Assembly (NCBI GenBank): GCA_023853785.1
Contig: JAJIRX010000081.1
Span: 1-28,467, forward strand
From: Psilocybe azurescens
Taxonomy: Eukaryota; Basidiomycota; Agaricomycetes; Agaricales; Agrocybaceae
Direction: 5' to 3'
Length of the DNA stretch: 28,467 nucleotides
This document shows, one piece after another, positions 12,801-23,195 of this stretch. The position numbers and the translations under genes were made by a program. Positions within the stretch are counted from its first letter, which is position 1. The number at the start of each line of letters is the position of its first letter. A model generated the notes under the pieces. It ran no database searches and had not been told where the DNA came from. It saw nothing but the letters and a program-made list of their open reading frames with translations.

Positions 12801-14765
12801 ACGGCAATACGCGTCTACTGTATAGGCTACATTCCCATAGGCACCAATAATTCTGACACTATGTTCATACGATTCATTCTATACGTCGAAGCACGACATC
12901 ACTTCATACGTGCAATGATCATAAGCTACATGCTAGCTTCTCAGAGTCTTCTCATAACTCTGGCAAGCGTTCACAATCCAATCGGAGACGTTTGGTTCCC
13001 ATTTAGTTATCTTTCACCCGTGCTCTCCATATGATCCTTAACACAGCTCTATTTTATCTGTTACTCATCATCTGAATTCATGACTACATTGAGATAAATC
13101 AGTGTACTATTTTTTATTCTTCATTGAATTGCGACCGGAGAAGCCAGTAGTGCGGTGTGTATATTTCTGCCTTGAGGCAGACTATAGCTACATAACTCCA
13201 ACCAAGTGACTGAGAAGAACGCCTGAAGCATTTGATTCTTGAATGGGAAGTTATCAATGACGATAACAATGATATTGTACAAGCTTCTGAAGAAATTCAC
13301 AATTGTCCTAACCTAACCTTGGTTAAGGCCCACTGAGGGTCACTATCCCCAATCAAGCAGGCGTTCCTAATTTGGGCACGTCTGCTTTAGGAAACTGCGC
13401 TGCAGAGTGCGCATCGCGGATTCCGGACCGTTAAGCTTTGATAACTCCTTACAAACGTATACTCTCCTTGGTCCTTATAATCTAGTGCCATAATCCTCGT
13501 ATCAATCCGCGCCATTTCGGCCGGAATGATGTGTTGCAGTGAAAGTGCCGAAACCGCGAAATTCGGGACCGCAAGTCGTGACCTATTGGGACTCTGGCAG
13601 AGCGTTACGATAGATGGCAAAAGACAATAAGATCATTACTGACCATCCTATAGCATCATCCTCAGGCTTTCAAAATCGAGCCCACAATATATTCGATCAC
13701 TTTGCGCAAGCAGGCTCAAGCCTTGTCCAATGTCAAATTGTGAAAATCAGGTTAACCTATGCCGCGACCAATATATATCCAAGGACTTGAAGCAAACTTG
13801 ATGGAGTTGACCATCCATTGTATTCAGCTGGAAGTAGACCATCTGAGACACTAATATTCTGAAATACATAAGTAATCAATTGATAAGATCACATATGCAT
13901 ACAGCCATGTACCATTTCCAACAGAAAAGAAGATCTAGACAGAAATTCCGAAGCAATCCAGGTACAACGACTCTCGTATGTAATTGGCGATTACAGCATT
14001 GCAGTTTGCAATTCCAGAAGAGCCTCATCCGGAAGATCTCACGGCGCCTCGAATTCGTCAGGATGCTCGTCAGTGAGGTGTTGTTTGTTGTTCCATAGCA
14101 TGTCTAGAATGCAGCTGGACAAGTGTCGCTTGAAAGATCAGGGTCCCTTGTACCCTAAGAAGAAGCGAATTATTGTACAATCGGTCTATCCAAGGTGGGT
14201 ATTGTTATCATTTACCGGCAGAGCCTAAAAGTCGTAGAGTTGGCCGCTTCTCCAAAAACGATTAACATATGGGGTCTGTTTCAACTCCAGAGGCAAAGGT
14301 GATACTGGTTTATTTTATGGATAGGGCAGTACCTCACACGTGTTCCTGATAGCGCTTAGATCAAGTCTTTACTCATTCCGATACCGGCAGTCCCGATGTT
14401 GCTTAAAATTTATGATTGTGCGGAGAATGCACGGAACTCGGAGGTATTTGCAGATCCACAGCTTGCTAGAGACAAGAAGGATATCAACCTGAGACCGCAT
14501 TGCAGCATGGCTATCACTAGGTAAGCTCAAGCGATCTACACGGACTTCCAGAGTGGTCTGGATCAGGTTGAACGGGATGAGGTCCTGGTGTTTACATTAC
14601 GGGGTGCGCTGTCAGCGGATATCGGGCTCCTGAGGGCGTTAGTAGAATTAGCGCTAGTGGGACTTGCGCCATTTGATAACTCCGCAGATTATCATAGTCA
14701 AACGATTCTGAAGATTTTTTGCGAGTTTGAAATATCATGTTGATGCTCTTCGTTATTTGCCTTTC
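9819..14765. other. Long stretch without a supportable gene
   Basis: Nearly 5 kb after the acidic-protein gene with no recognisable protein, RNA gene or transposon remnant. Frames are short and contain many stops. The longest candidates are a plus-strand frame 10070-10318, minus-strand frames 13387-13620 and 11816-12106, and a plus-strand frame 13880-14098; none shows a domain. One open plus-strand frame without a Met, about 14525-14742, has more protein-like wording (it includes VLVFTLRGALSADIGLLRAL) and may be a gene scrap. A degenerate decamer repeat lies at 11692-11740. Confidence 0.45.
11692..11740. repeat. Degenerate 10-bp tandem repeat
   Basis: Successive units CTGGACAGCA, CTGGACAAGA and CTGGAAACAG are followed by decayed copies with TGGACAG and TTGACAG. 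The region around them has no gene. No role is apparent. Confidence 0.5.
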
Positions 14766-16290
14766 TTATTTGAGAGATACCATACGCCACCAGAGATGGA
14801 TTTTTAGTTCCTGAAAGCGATGCAACATTAGACGAGCATCGATATGATTGCGGCATTGGCGACACTCACGATTGCTAACTTCAACATGAGGCGAACTAGG
14901 CACCACAGATTCTTTTATTGGATATTGAGCCTGGCGCTCAATGGGCTGCAAGTCATTACCAAGGTACAGTAGCCTCGTTCTCAAAAAATAGTTCTCCTAC
15001 TGTAATCGGCCGATTTCTTCTTGCTCTGCCTGTAACTGCTCCAATCCAACGACTGCAGAAGCTTTGACCTGATTCAGTTCCAATAAGAGATTCCCGTGGT
15101 ACGGTGTGATTTCTTCGGTTCTTGTGCTTTCCCCTAGGAGCCTATCTATTGGATCATGGGTAACAGCGATAGCAAAAGATTCTCGCATTGGCGTCCCCAT
15201 TACAGTGGAGAAATGATCGTTTGACCCTTGGCCAGGATTAAATGTCATGTTTCTTGGATGTGCTGGTGAGAAGGGAGTTGGCAATACATTCTCATTTGAA
15301 TGTATATTATCGGTTGAGGTAGGAGCAACTGTGCTAGAGGACAATGTAGATGAGGTATGCTTAGCTTCATTCCAGACAGAGACCATCTCGGTGTTTGGAA
15401 AATTCGAATGGGCATCGTTTTTGACAACTGAATTGATCCCATTTCTCGTTGGTAGTTGGTTATTCGCGATAACTATGTCCCAGTTTGACTGCTTTTCAGC
15501 TGCGATCAGAATTTAAAAATCCAATGCTTACTCGAATTGCTCTGGGAGGCTGGAGAAGACGCAGAAGGAGGCGAATGATAAGTACCACTTGAAGTTCTGG
15601 ACCTTTTGGGTAACTTTTGGTCGCCTCATCCGAACTTACGCTTTGGAATCCTTTTTAGTATGTTCCTTATAGTAGGAATAATTGGCAAGAACGTCATCTT
15701 GGGTTTTATCTAGAGGTGTTTTGTTACGATACCAGTCTTAATGTTGAATGTATATCTTTCGGGCTCCCCGGTTTCAATGTTATGCGATTTTGTGTGAGCC
15801 AGTCAAAGTTACCATTACACCACCTACAAACAGCAACTAGCGTGAACCGGATGTAGGATAATATTCTGCCTTGACTGAAGACCAAGCCATTGTTTCCATT
15901 CCTCGGGATACCAACCATTAAGGTTGACAGATCTAGGTTGGAGGTCGAGGTAGATGTCACCGGTCAATCCGTGTGTCGCTGGAGGTATTCGAAAACCCGA
16001 GAAATCGCTGTATTCGTACATCTTTTCTCCTTATTCAGTCTCTCCTTGACGAGAGTCCAATTCTGCGCACTCGAAGAAGCTCGATCCTGTTGATTAAGAT
16101 CTGAACTTGATGCCACCACTGTTTCAGCGTCCAAGGATATAAGAGTAAAAGACAGGTTCAGAAATATTGTAGAGATTGGGCTGATTTTTCTGACTGAATA
16201 TTGCGTACGAGTTATGGAAATTGAGCCGCGCACAGGGTGAAGGGACGCAAGAAGTTTCAGAGTTTCAAACGCGGAGATGGCTACGTACAC
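14766..16290 (-). pseudogene. Unrecognised disrupted gene with a GD-I-Y-L-D-L module (copy 2)
   Basis: Read on the minus strand, protein-like pieces follow in order. They are a hydrophilic segment with a possible coiled coil (to about 16035), then GLTGDIYLDLQP and EEWKQWLG and ILHPVH (about 15960-15850), then NKTPLDKTQDDVLANYSYY (near 15700). A Ser/Pro-rich linker follows, then a long Ser/Thr/Asn-rich region (15500-15110), a short coiled coil (LLLELNQVKASAVVGLEQL) and a tail with a C-x2-C pair ending at 14766. GT-AG introns of 37 and 32 bp fit at 15639-15603 and 15531-15500, unusually short. The frame shifts once in an A run near 16035. An in-frame TAG at 14997-14999 precedes the last 77 codons. 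The module resembles one in the gene at 16554-18527. I do not recognise the family. The 5' end is uncertain. Confidence 0.5.
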
Positions 16291-16553
16291 GTGACCGTGA
16301 AGCGCGTCGCGTTCAGGCCTTCAGGAGTTGCCGGTTGGACACGCTTTCCAAGCGCTTTCTCAGTTCTATGTCAAACTATATTTCCAATGCATATTTCCAT
16401 CCGGGATACATCCGAAGTTTTTTTTCATCATATCAGGCCATTCGCCCCCAAAAGAATATGTATGGTGCAGTCTTTAGATACGTTGTCCGAGGTCGTCCCA
16501 GCAGTTTTGGGTTAGCAAGATAAGTGTTCTGCGTTTATAGGCAGAGGTACGAG

Positions 16554-18527
16554 TTATCGGCTATCATTCAAAGAAGTTTCAAGCTTGACGAGCTGTTCGG
16601 CATCCAATTCCAGCAAAATCTTATACATGTCTGAGTGATCCTTGCTGACAGTGTTTGATGAGAACGTCAAGGCCGGTCGCTCCAAGGAGAAACTTGGAAA
16701 TTTTCGACGATAATTCCGCGCTATATCATATATTTAAGAATAGCAAGTCGATACCATTTAGGTAAAGTATTAAAACAAAAGGGTCACTCACAGGCACAAT
16801 CTACACATTACCGTGTCGTTCGCCTCCAACCTGAGTGTGTCTCTAATAGTCAGTACTCGGAAAGAAGCAGGCAGATATTACATGCTACACGACATTTAAA
16901 GCGACATATCTCGAAAAACGAGTTGCTATCTGAGAATACGGTGTCCGGGTTGACTATAAGGAAATCCGGTCATTTGTCTCAGTTGTCACCGGCATAGAGA
17001 TATAACTTTACCAAACAGCGGATGTGCCATCGTGTCTATTGCCAGATCTTCGTTTTTGACGGCAATCTCTGCAGGGATGGTGACAATCGGTTCATCGAAT
17101 GTGCGGAGCCCATCCATGTGTTCTGACACTTCCTTCGCATGTATTGTTACTGTCGTTGGCTGGGTGATAGACATTTTCACGCAATCATGCTATCATCGTC
17201 GGTCGCTGGACAAGGCCTAGGGAAGTTTTTGAACTTTAAACGGAATTTAGGGAAAGAACTGACGTCTTACGACTCATCCGTTTGTGCTGATGTGTCGACT
17301 ATCTCGTTTTCTCGCGCATAAGTCGCATCAAGAGCACCAAGAGGCGATGGGCCTGCGTTCGGGAATGGAAATGCCTCCTGGCTGCCAGCCTTGGAAATTG
17401 GCGAAGGTACATTAGATGAAACAACTTCGTTGCGTTTCGATATTTCCATTCTCCGATTCATTCGGGTTGCCCGAAGGGAATGAGCTGGATATCTGGATAT
17501 TATTGGCTTGATATATTAACAAGGGGAAAAAGGTGTCCAATTGACAAACTGTTGCCTCTTCTAGGGACTCACTATTATCTATTGTGACAGAACTCATAAA
17601 AATCGATGAATTCTGTATATTGTCTATTTCTTGCATTGCACTGTGGTTGAGAGTTTTAGTAGTAAAGAGTAAAGCAGAGTTGTCGAGCTGTGAGGACGGT
17701 TGCAAATTCAGACCAGAGCAACTTTAATTGGATCACGAAGTTGGATGTTTTCAGGCAGACACCTCGTTAGATTGAGATTGAGGATGTTGAATTAACTCAT
17801 CATTTTTTGTATTTTAGCAACGCGTCTGGTTTTCGGGAGTTCCAATTCTTCTCCAGTTTCGTTTCTTACAGGGCCCCTTGACTTTGGCAGGGCATGAGGA
17901 TAGAACGCGCGAGATGATTAATTTTGAACATAAGCGTCTACACCGTTCAAATCTAGAAGTAAACATATTCACAGTTGTTCTCACACACGCGCTTTCTAAA
18001 CCACCCCACTTCGGTAGACCGGCCGGATTCTTTTGTGAACAAAATGTGTTCAGAATATGCGGGATGGCAAAGGCCGTTCAATACCATTAGAGCCCATGGC
18101 CATATTTTCCAATCCATCGAGCTTGTTTTTCCGTATACTGTGTACTTCCCAGGCCCAAGGTTGATGTAGACGTCCCCAGGTGCTCCAAAGAACAGGTAAT
18201 TGCGATCTGGATGCCCGAACTCTGTGAGTTCCCTGTCTGAAAAGATGGTCTCAAATTTCGAATCGCCAGGAACGAGGGTAGAGAATGAAAATTTCATGTG
18301 AAGCAATATGAAAGTTTCTGGGTCGTCATTATCTTGTATGGGATCAGAAACACCTTTGAATTCAAAAGAAGCTCGTTGAGCGAGAACGAGCGCGAGGGCA
18401 CTTCTTTAGCTGCATCGACATGTGCAACCTAGGAAATATCGAAATGGATGGACCGGGCGCCGGCGGTCTTTGTATGGACCATGGAGAAAGAAATATCTAA
18501 AGCCTCAAGCTTAAGCGTTAAGGTCAT
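16554..18527 (-). pseudogene. Unrecognised disrupted gene with a GD-V-Y-I-N-L module (copy 1)
   Basis: The minus-strand chain starts at an ATG (18527, MTLTLKLEALDISFSM) and ends at TAA (16554). The most gene-like part is 18306-17990. It reads GDSKFETIFSDRELTEFGH, then HPDRNYLFFGAPGDVYINL, a Tyr/Gly stretch, DWKIWPW and CHPAYSEHILF. After it come a basic region (ETGEELELPKTRRVAKIQKM), a long Ser/Asn/Glu-rich middle, and a C-terminal part with ITQPTTVTIHAKEVSEHMDG and KDHSDMYKILLELDAEQLVK. Introns fit at 17270-17217 (54 bp) and 17011-16954 (58 bp). Frame breaks occur near 18372 and 17180, both explained by one missing base in a doublet, and several less clear ones lie between 17870 and 17450. 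An in-frame TAG lies at 18429-18431; a 52-bp intron with a weak GTCCAT donor could remove it. No known family is recognised. Confidence 0.55.
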
Positions 18528-18863
18528 TTGAGCAACTAGCAGGTCCAAGCCATTGGTCAGTCCCTGACAAGACAGGTCACAAACATGTCAAAGATGAGTG
18601 TCCAAAATATTAGGTTGAAACAATAACCTCAAATTAGGGTTATAAGCCAAACCCTTGACAGGACCGCTAATTGAACTTAATGGTTTCGTTGAAGATCAAA
18701 ATCGTGTCAAACGTTTGATTTCTTTCTCCTGAGAGATTAGTATATATCTCAAATGAGTGGGGTCCAATTAGCCGATATCGAAAAACACATAACATGAGAG
18801 AACACGCTCTGAGTAGGTTGTAGGTGCGTGTCTGAATCGAAGGTACAAGTCTCGACATGGATA

Positions 18864-19412
18864 TCAGGAATTCAGGGCCAAATACTGTAGTCCAGAGGCG
18901 GAGGAACGACCAAGCGATTTGATGCCACATTTTGCAGACTGCAACCCAAAGTGGACATGGCTTGAGCATTGATTTTTGGTATCTGGGAGTCCCTTCTGCC
19001 GGAGCCTAGGAAAACAGTAGCCAAAGATAATCGAGGTCTTGCCCATTGGGTCACAGCGGTCGCTCCTCTGTCAGATTTACACTCGGTCCCTGTTGGAATC
19101 GCTCCGAGTCAATCTTGTCGTAGGGCAGTAGGAAATCATTATCTGGTTCGTTGGTGATTTTCAGGCTCCCTTTCGTGATGGAAAGAGTATGTCCAAGAGG
19201 TGATGTGTCATGGTCAAATTTGCCCAACAACTAATTACGAGACGACAGTGAGAAAGTCGAAGGGAAGTGGATGTGTGCGCACCTTGGTAGTATACATATG
19301 ACCTAAGTATGAGGTAACGGATAAGCCGTGGTTGAGAACAAAACAACTTACAAGTATAGAGATCACGGTCGCGGTAGAAACTGACTGCTGAGCTGACGGT
19401 ACAATAAGCGAA
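18864..19412 (-). pseudogene. Unrecognised 5'-truncated gene fragment
   Basis: A chain of minus-strand exons reads well across three introns but has no start codon. The pieces are SFYRDRDLYT, a 20-nt exon (HMYTTK), then LLGKFDHDTSPLGHTLSITK and an acidic stretch to NLTEERPL, and finally LRQKGLPDTKNQ to a TGA at 18864. Introns use GTAAGT, GTGCGC and GTGACC donors with TTAG, TTAG and CTAG acceptors, and the phases agree at each join. The open frame begins right after a TAG at 19413-19415, about 110 bp from the 3' end of ADE2, so the 5' part is either missing or lies in an exon I cannot see. No domain is recognised. It could also be the last exons of a small gene or the N-terminal side of the neighbouring orphan. 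Confidence 0.4.
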
Positions 19413-19522
19413 CTATCCCACGCCTTCACTGAACTCTAATCTCTTCAGTTCGGCGCGTGAAGAACGAAGTCATTAAAATATTTTCATTATCTTGGTAACA
19501 CAGAGATTAGCACCTAGGATCT

Positions 19523-21496
19523 TCATGTTCGTTTTACCTCGTATTGTTCCCATCCCACTTCCTTGAGCTTTTCAACTTTTCCGAGGACTTCTCCTTCCAT
19601 CGTTTTCATATATTGGTCCATGGCATCGATGAGGCCTGGGATACCGGCGGAAAGTATACGAACAGCGAGCAACCCCGCGTTCATACCGTTGTTGATGGCC
19701 ACAGTGGCCACGGGTATACCGCGCTAAAAAAAAAAAGTACGTCAGAGATAAGCGCGTCAGAACTATAGAACTCGTAACTCGACGTACTGGCATCTGTACA
19801 ATGCTATGTAAAGAATCTACGCCGTCGAGCGTGCTGCCTTTGACAGGAACGCCGATAACCGGGAGCGCCGTCATGGCGGCCACCATCCCTGGCAGATGAG
19901 CAGCGCCGCCGGCCCCCGCGATGATAGTTCGCAGCCCTCTTGTCGACGCCGAGCGAGCGTATTCGACCAGCCGATCAGGCGTCCGATGCGCGGAGACGAT
20001 AGTAAGCTCGTAAGGAATTTTAAATTGATCAAGGACTCGAGCAGCAGGCAGCATAACGGGAAGATCGGAGTCCGAGCCCATGATGATACCTACCAGTGGA
20101 TTTGGATCGGAGAACCCAGATCCTGGCGCAGAGACAGTGGGCGCGTAGAGATCAACCTCTTCTGATGTACTTGCAGGCAAGGACTCGAGAAGGGGGCGCA
20201 GACAGCTTCTCAGCTGCGCGTCGGAATCGGCTACGATGGTGATATGCCCCATTTTGCGACCCTTTCGACACTCGGACTTCCCATAGAGATGTACTGAGAC
20301 ACCAGGAATAGACAGCGCAATATCTACTGTCTTCTTTATCTCCTGCATTGACGATGAAAATCCGATCAAGTTGAGCATCGCGGCAGATGGAACTTTGAGT
20401 GCGGTTGAGCCAAGTGGTAGTGAGAGGATTGCACGAAGATGATTTTCGTATTGGGACGTATTACAGGCTTCAATTGTGTAATGACCAGAATTATGAGGTC
20501 GAGGTGCAATTTCGTTGATGAAGATATTTCCTTTGCAACGTGTCAGGATACGGACTTCGTCACAGCCAGGAAGTCACGTACCATTTTCCATCAAGAACAT
20601 TTCTACACCAAACACGCCAGCGCCGGAGAAAGACTTAACAGCGGCTTCGGCTATGGTTCTTGCTCGCTGTGAAAGTGAAGCGTCTCGACTCCGAAGCGGC
20701 GCGAATACGAGATGGCAGATGTTGTCCTTGTGAATGGTTTCCACGACAGGATATGATTGAACTTGTCCATCGACACTTCTTACAACCATTACTGCAATTT
20801 CCTGTTTGAACGGAACCCATTTTTCTGCGTATAAGGGTCGGTTGTTGAGAGCGGTGATCGCTTCTTGGGCCTGTCCAAGCTCCCGGAGGACAAAATTTCC
20901 ACGTCCATCATAAGCCAATGTACGGCTTTTCAGCATCAGAGGTAGCCCCAACTTTCCTGCGACATCAGAGATGGACTCTACGGACGACTCCACTGGCACA
21001 AAATCCGATATTGGCAGGCCGTGAGAGGATAAATGAACCTTCTGTCGATATTTATCTTGAATGACCTCGACGGTAGATGGGTGTGGATGAACGGCAAAAT
21101 CCTTATGCTGAAAGGCAGATTGAACTTCTTGAGTGTCACAGTGTTTACGTGCTCGATCTCTATCGTAAGGACGTCCACTTTATTAGCCAATTCGCGTATC
21201 TTCTCCGGGTTTGCAAACGATCCATCAACATGAGACAGATGTGGTGCCGAGGGTGCAACGATTCGTTTGGCGGGTCCATGCTCTCCGTCGTCGAGGATAA
21301 CGACATTTACATTCAAAAGCGAAGCAGACGCTGCCAACATACGACCAAGCTGGCCACCCCTATTCAAATATATTGGTTTTCACGTATCCAAAAAGATGAA
21401 ATCCTGAACCGCAGGAGCGCAATATTAGTATGTAATGACTGTATCAACCTAATTGGACTCACGCGCACCAAGTATTCCAACAATCTTTTCAGACAT
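19523..21496 (-). CDS. ADE2: Phosphoribosylaminoimidazole carboxylase (AIR carboxylase, PurK-PurE fusion)
   Basis: Cytosolic purine-synthesis enzyme converting aminoimidazole ribonucleotide plus CO2 to its 4-carboxylate. The N-terminal PurK-type ATP-grasp half has [14 protein letters not shown] and [17 protein letters not shown], then [20 protein letters not shown]. The C-terminal PurE half has [34 protein letters not shown] and the [16 protein letters not shown] stretch. Exons are 21496-21463, 21359-20582, 20530-19788 and 19723-19523, with introns of 103, 51 and 64 bp; the last ends in an A/T-rich tract. Exons sum to 1756 nt, two short of 586 codons. One base is missing near 21122, where a CC-to-C change shifts the frame between the EIEHVN segment and the conserved [18 protein letters not shown] stretch. 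A second seems missing in the G run at the exon-2 acceptor near 21359. With both, the length is 585 aa, close to yeast Ade2 (571). The start is the ATG giving [10 protein letters not shown]. Loss of this enzyme usually causes adenine auxotrophy and red pigment, so these breaks are probably sequence errors. Confidence 0.95.
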
Positions 21497-22787
21497 TGTG
21501 GAGGTCAAGATCAGCGTTGGGAAAGAGATTGGAAAGAGATGAGAAATTTTGTCAGACCATTGGCCTTAACCCTGATTTAAGGTCAGAAACCAACTATCAA
21601 TAATGAAGAAAACCAATAATGACATACTTAAATGGGACTTTTGAGCATTAGTCCGTTGTACATCCATCTCTACAACCTCTTCAATAAGGTGGATTGTGAA
21701 ATGGGACAGGTTGCAAGGCGACAGCATCATTTGTTGTTGTCGATGTCATGGCACGTGCGACGCGCGACGCATCGTAAGTCGTAAATTGTGGTTTTGACGC
21801 GCCATCTGACCGACATCTTGTAGGCGCCCACAAGTTTACCCAATCTGACGGAGGCGTCGTATCAATGGCGTCAGTACTGAGAAGCTGAGCAGCAGAGCGT
21901 GTTTTTAACTAGCATGTGGCTTTCATTGACGTAGCTATCTCGTAATGAAGGTGCTGACAGCCTGAGTGACGACTGTCCTGCTCCCTGCTCGTCGTGGAAA
22001 GACATCCCTAAAGAAAAAATGTAAACTTCACTCTCAGCTGTTTGTATACGATAGTGAATATACAGCGACGCACCAATGATCCTCACAAAGTTTGAATCAA
22101 CATGCTGAGTGCTTATCATGAAGCCATATTACAACGCTCGCCTTCTTTACAATTTCATCCGGTCTACTGACTGTGTTTCAAAGTTTTTTATTCATTTCTG
22201 TCTCTTCTGATGAGCGTGTATATCTGGGGTGAATTGTGGATTCGGATGAAAGAACTGAGAATCACCAAAGTGATGTTCGCTCTGATTGGGCGCTTACTTA
22301 TATTTCCCCCAGGTCATCAATATTTAATTTATCTTTCATTTATCTTCTTAAAGCTAGAGTTAACTGGCATTTTCCTTTCTCACAAAATTTTGAGCTTCGG
22401 ATCACAAGTCTTAGCCAGATCTCAAACTGTACTACAACTGTACAACACGTACGTCAGTTTATGCTCATGATACATGATCTAAGCTGCTAATGCGTAAGTT
22501 AGCTGATGTACGAGGTGGGAACTCCGGCCATTAACGGATGCCAATTTCCGTATTGAGCGTAAATAGTCCCTACTAAGCTCTGTCTCAAAAAATCTTATAT
22601 AACTGAGCACTTTACACAATGAAGTGCTCAGAAACCACGTTAGATTAGCCCAAGAATTTTTGACAGTCCTACCGACGCGCCGCGAGCGCATGAGTAGACT
22701 CCTTGAGGACTCAGATAGGCTTACCGGGCCATTACCATGCCAAAAGGGACACTTGATGTGACTATAGCGCACCTATCGTGACGAGAT
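21497..22787. other. Intergenic: ADE2 upstream region to retrotransposon edge
   Basis: About 1.3 kb between the ADE2 start and the inferred end of the LTR. The bases just upstream of the ADE2 ATG are pyrimidine-rich on the sense strand, as is common for highly expressed fungal genes. A CACGTG hexamer occurs near 21750. I see no TGACTC (Bas1/Gcn4-type) site in the first 250 bp. Frames of 60-97 codons in 22110-22770 show no domain and overlap one another. Confidence 0.5.
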
Positions 22788-23159
22788 TGTTGCGATGGGT
22801 GATGGTATTGCCACACGAGATTAGATTTATGAGAGGTTGAGAGGGAGGTTGATTGATGGGATGATAAGACAGCTTGAAAAGTGGGGTTCGTATTTCTTGT
22901 CTTTACAGTGTACAAATTAGAGTCCTTATATACATCGAGGTGGACTATGGAGCTAGAGGGGTAGCTACTGCGGAGGAGGAGTAATTACAATTGTATGACA
23001 TAGAGTAAAGGAGTCAAGGAGTAAAGGAGGAGAATGAAGAATGAAGAATAATGACGAAGTATGGTACAAGATACAAAGGGAGGATTAAAGATGAGAGATA
23101 AGATAATAATGCGGAAAGATAAGATCAACGAGTTACGAAAAGATCACGTATTCGCTACA
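22788..23159 (-). repeat. 3' long terminal repeat (inferred boundaries)
   Basis: On the minus strand the repeat would begin TGTAGCG directly after a GGAGGG-containing polypurine tract and end CGCAACA. The two ends form an imperfect inverted repeat (6 of 7) with the TG...CA termini normal for LTRs. The interior is pyrimidine-rich on the sense strand, with short iterations of CATTCTT and CTCCTTTACTC, and holds a TATA box about two thirds along. Only one copy is in the window, so the boundaries are inferred. An alternative left end is near 22757 (TGTGAC). Confidence 0.6.
22926..22932 (-). promoter_or_regulatory. LTR TATA box
   Basis: The minus strand reads TGTATATAAGGAC inside the LTR, a textbook TATA element. 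It is followed about 140 bp later by the LTR end. In the upstream copy of the repeat it would drive the genomic RNA; here, in the 3' copy, it points out into the ADE2 upstream region. Confidence 0.6.
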
Positions 23160-23172
23160 TACGCCCTCCGAG
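23160..23172 (-). other. Candidate polypurine tract
   Basis: The minus strand reads CTCGGAGGGCGTA immediately before the proposed LTR start TGTAG. A purine run at this point primes plus-strand DNA synthesis in Ty3/Gypsy elements. The run is short (GGAGGG), so the assignment depends on the LTR boundary being right. Confidence 0.4.
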
Positions 23173-23195
23173 GGTTCTGCAGGAATCCTCCAAAT

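Noticed and set aside
21360..21462. A non-canonical GC-AG first intron in ADE2
   Set aside because: It would keep the frame, but a GTGAGT donor is present one codon later and the gene needs another base elsewhere anyway; a missing G in the acceptor G run is simpler.
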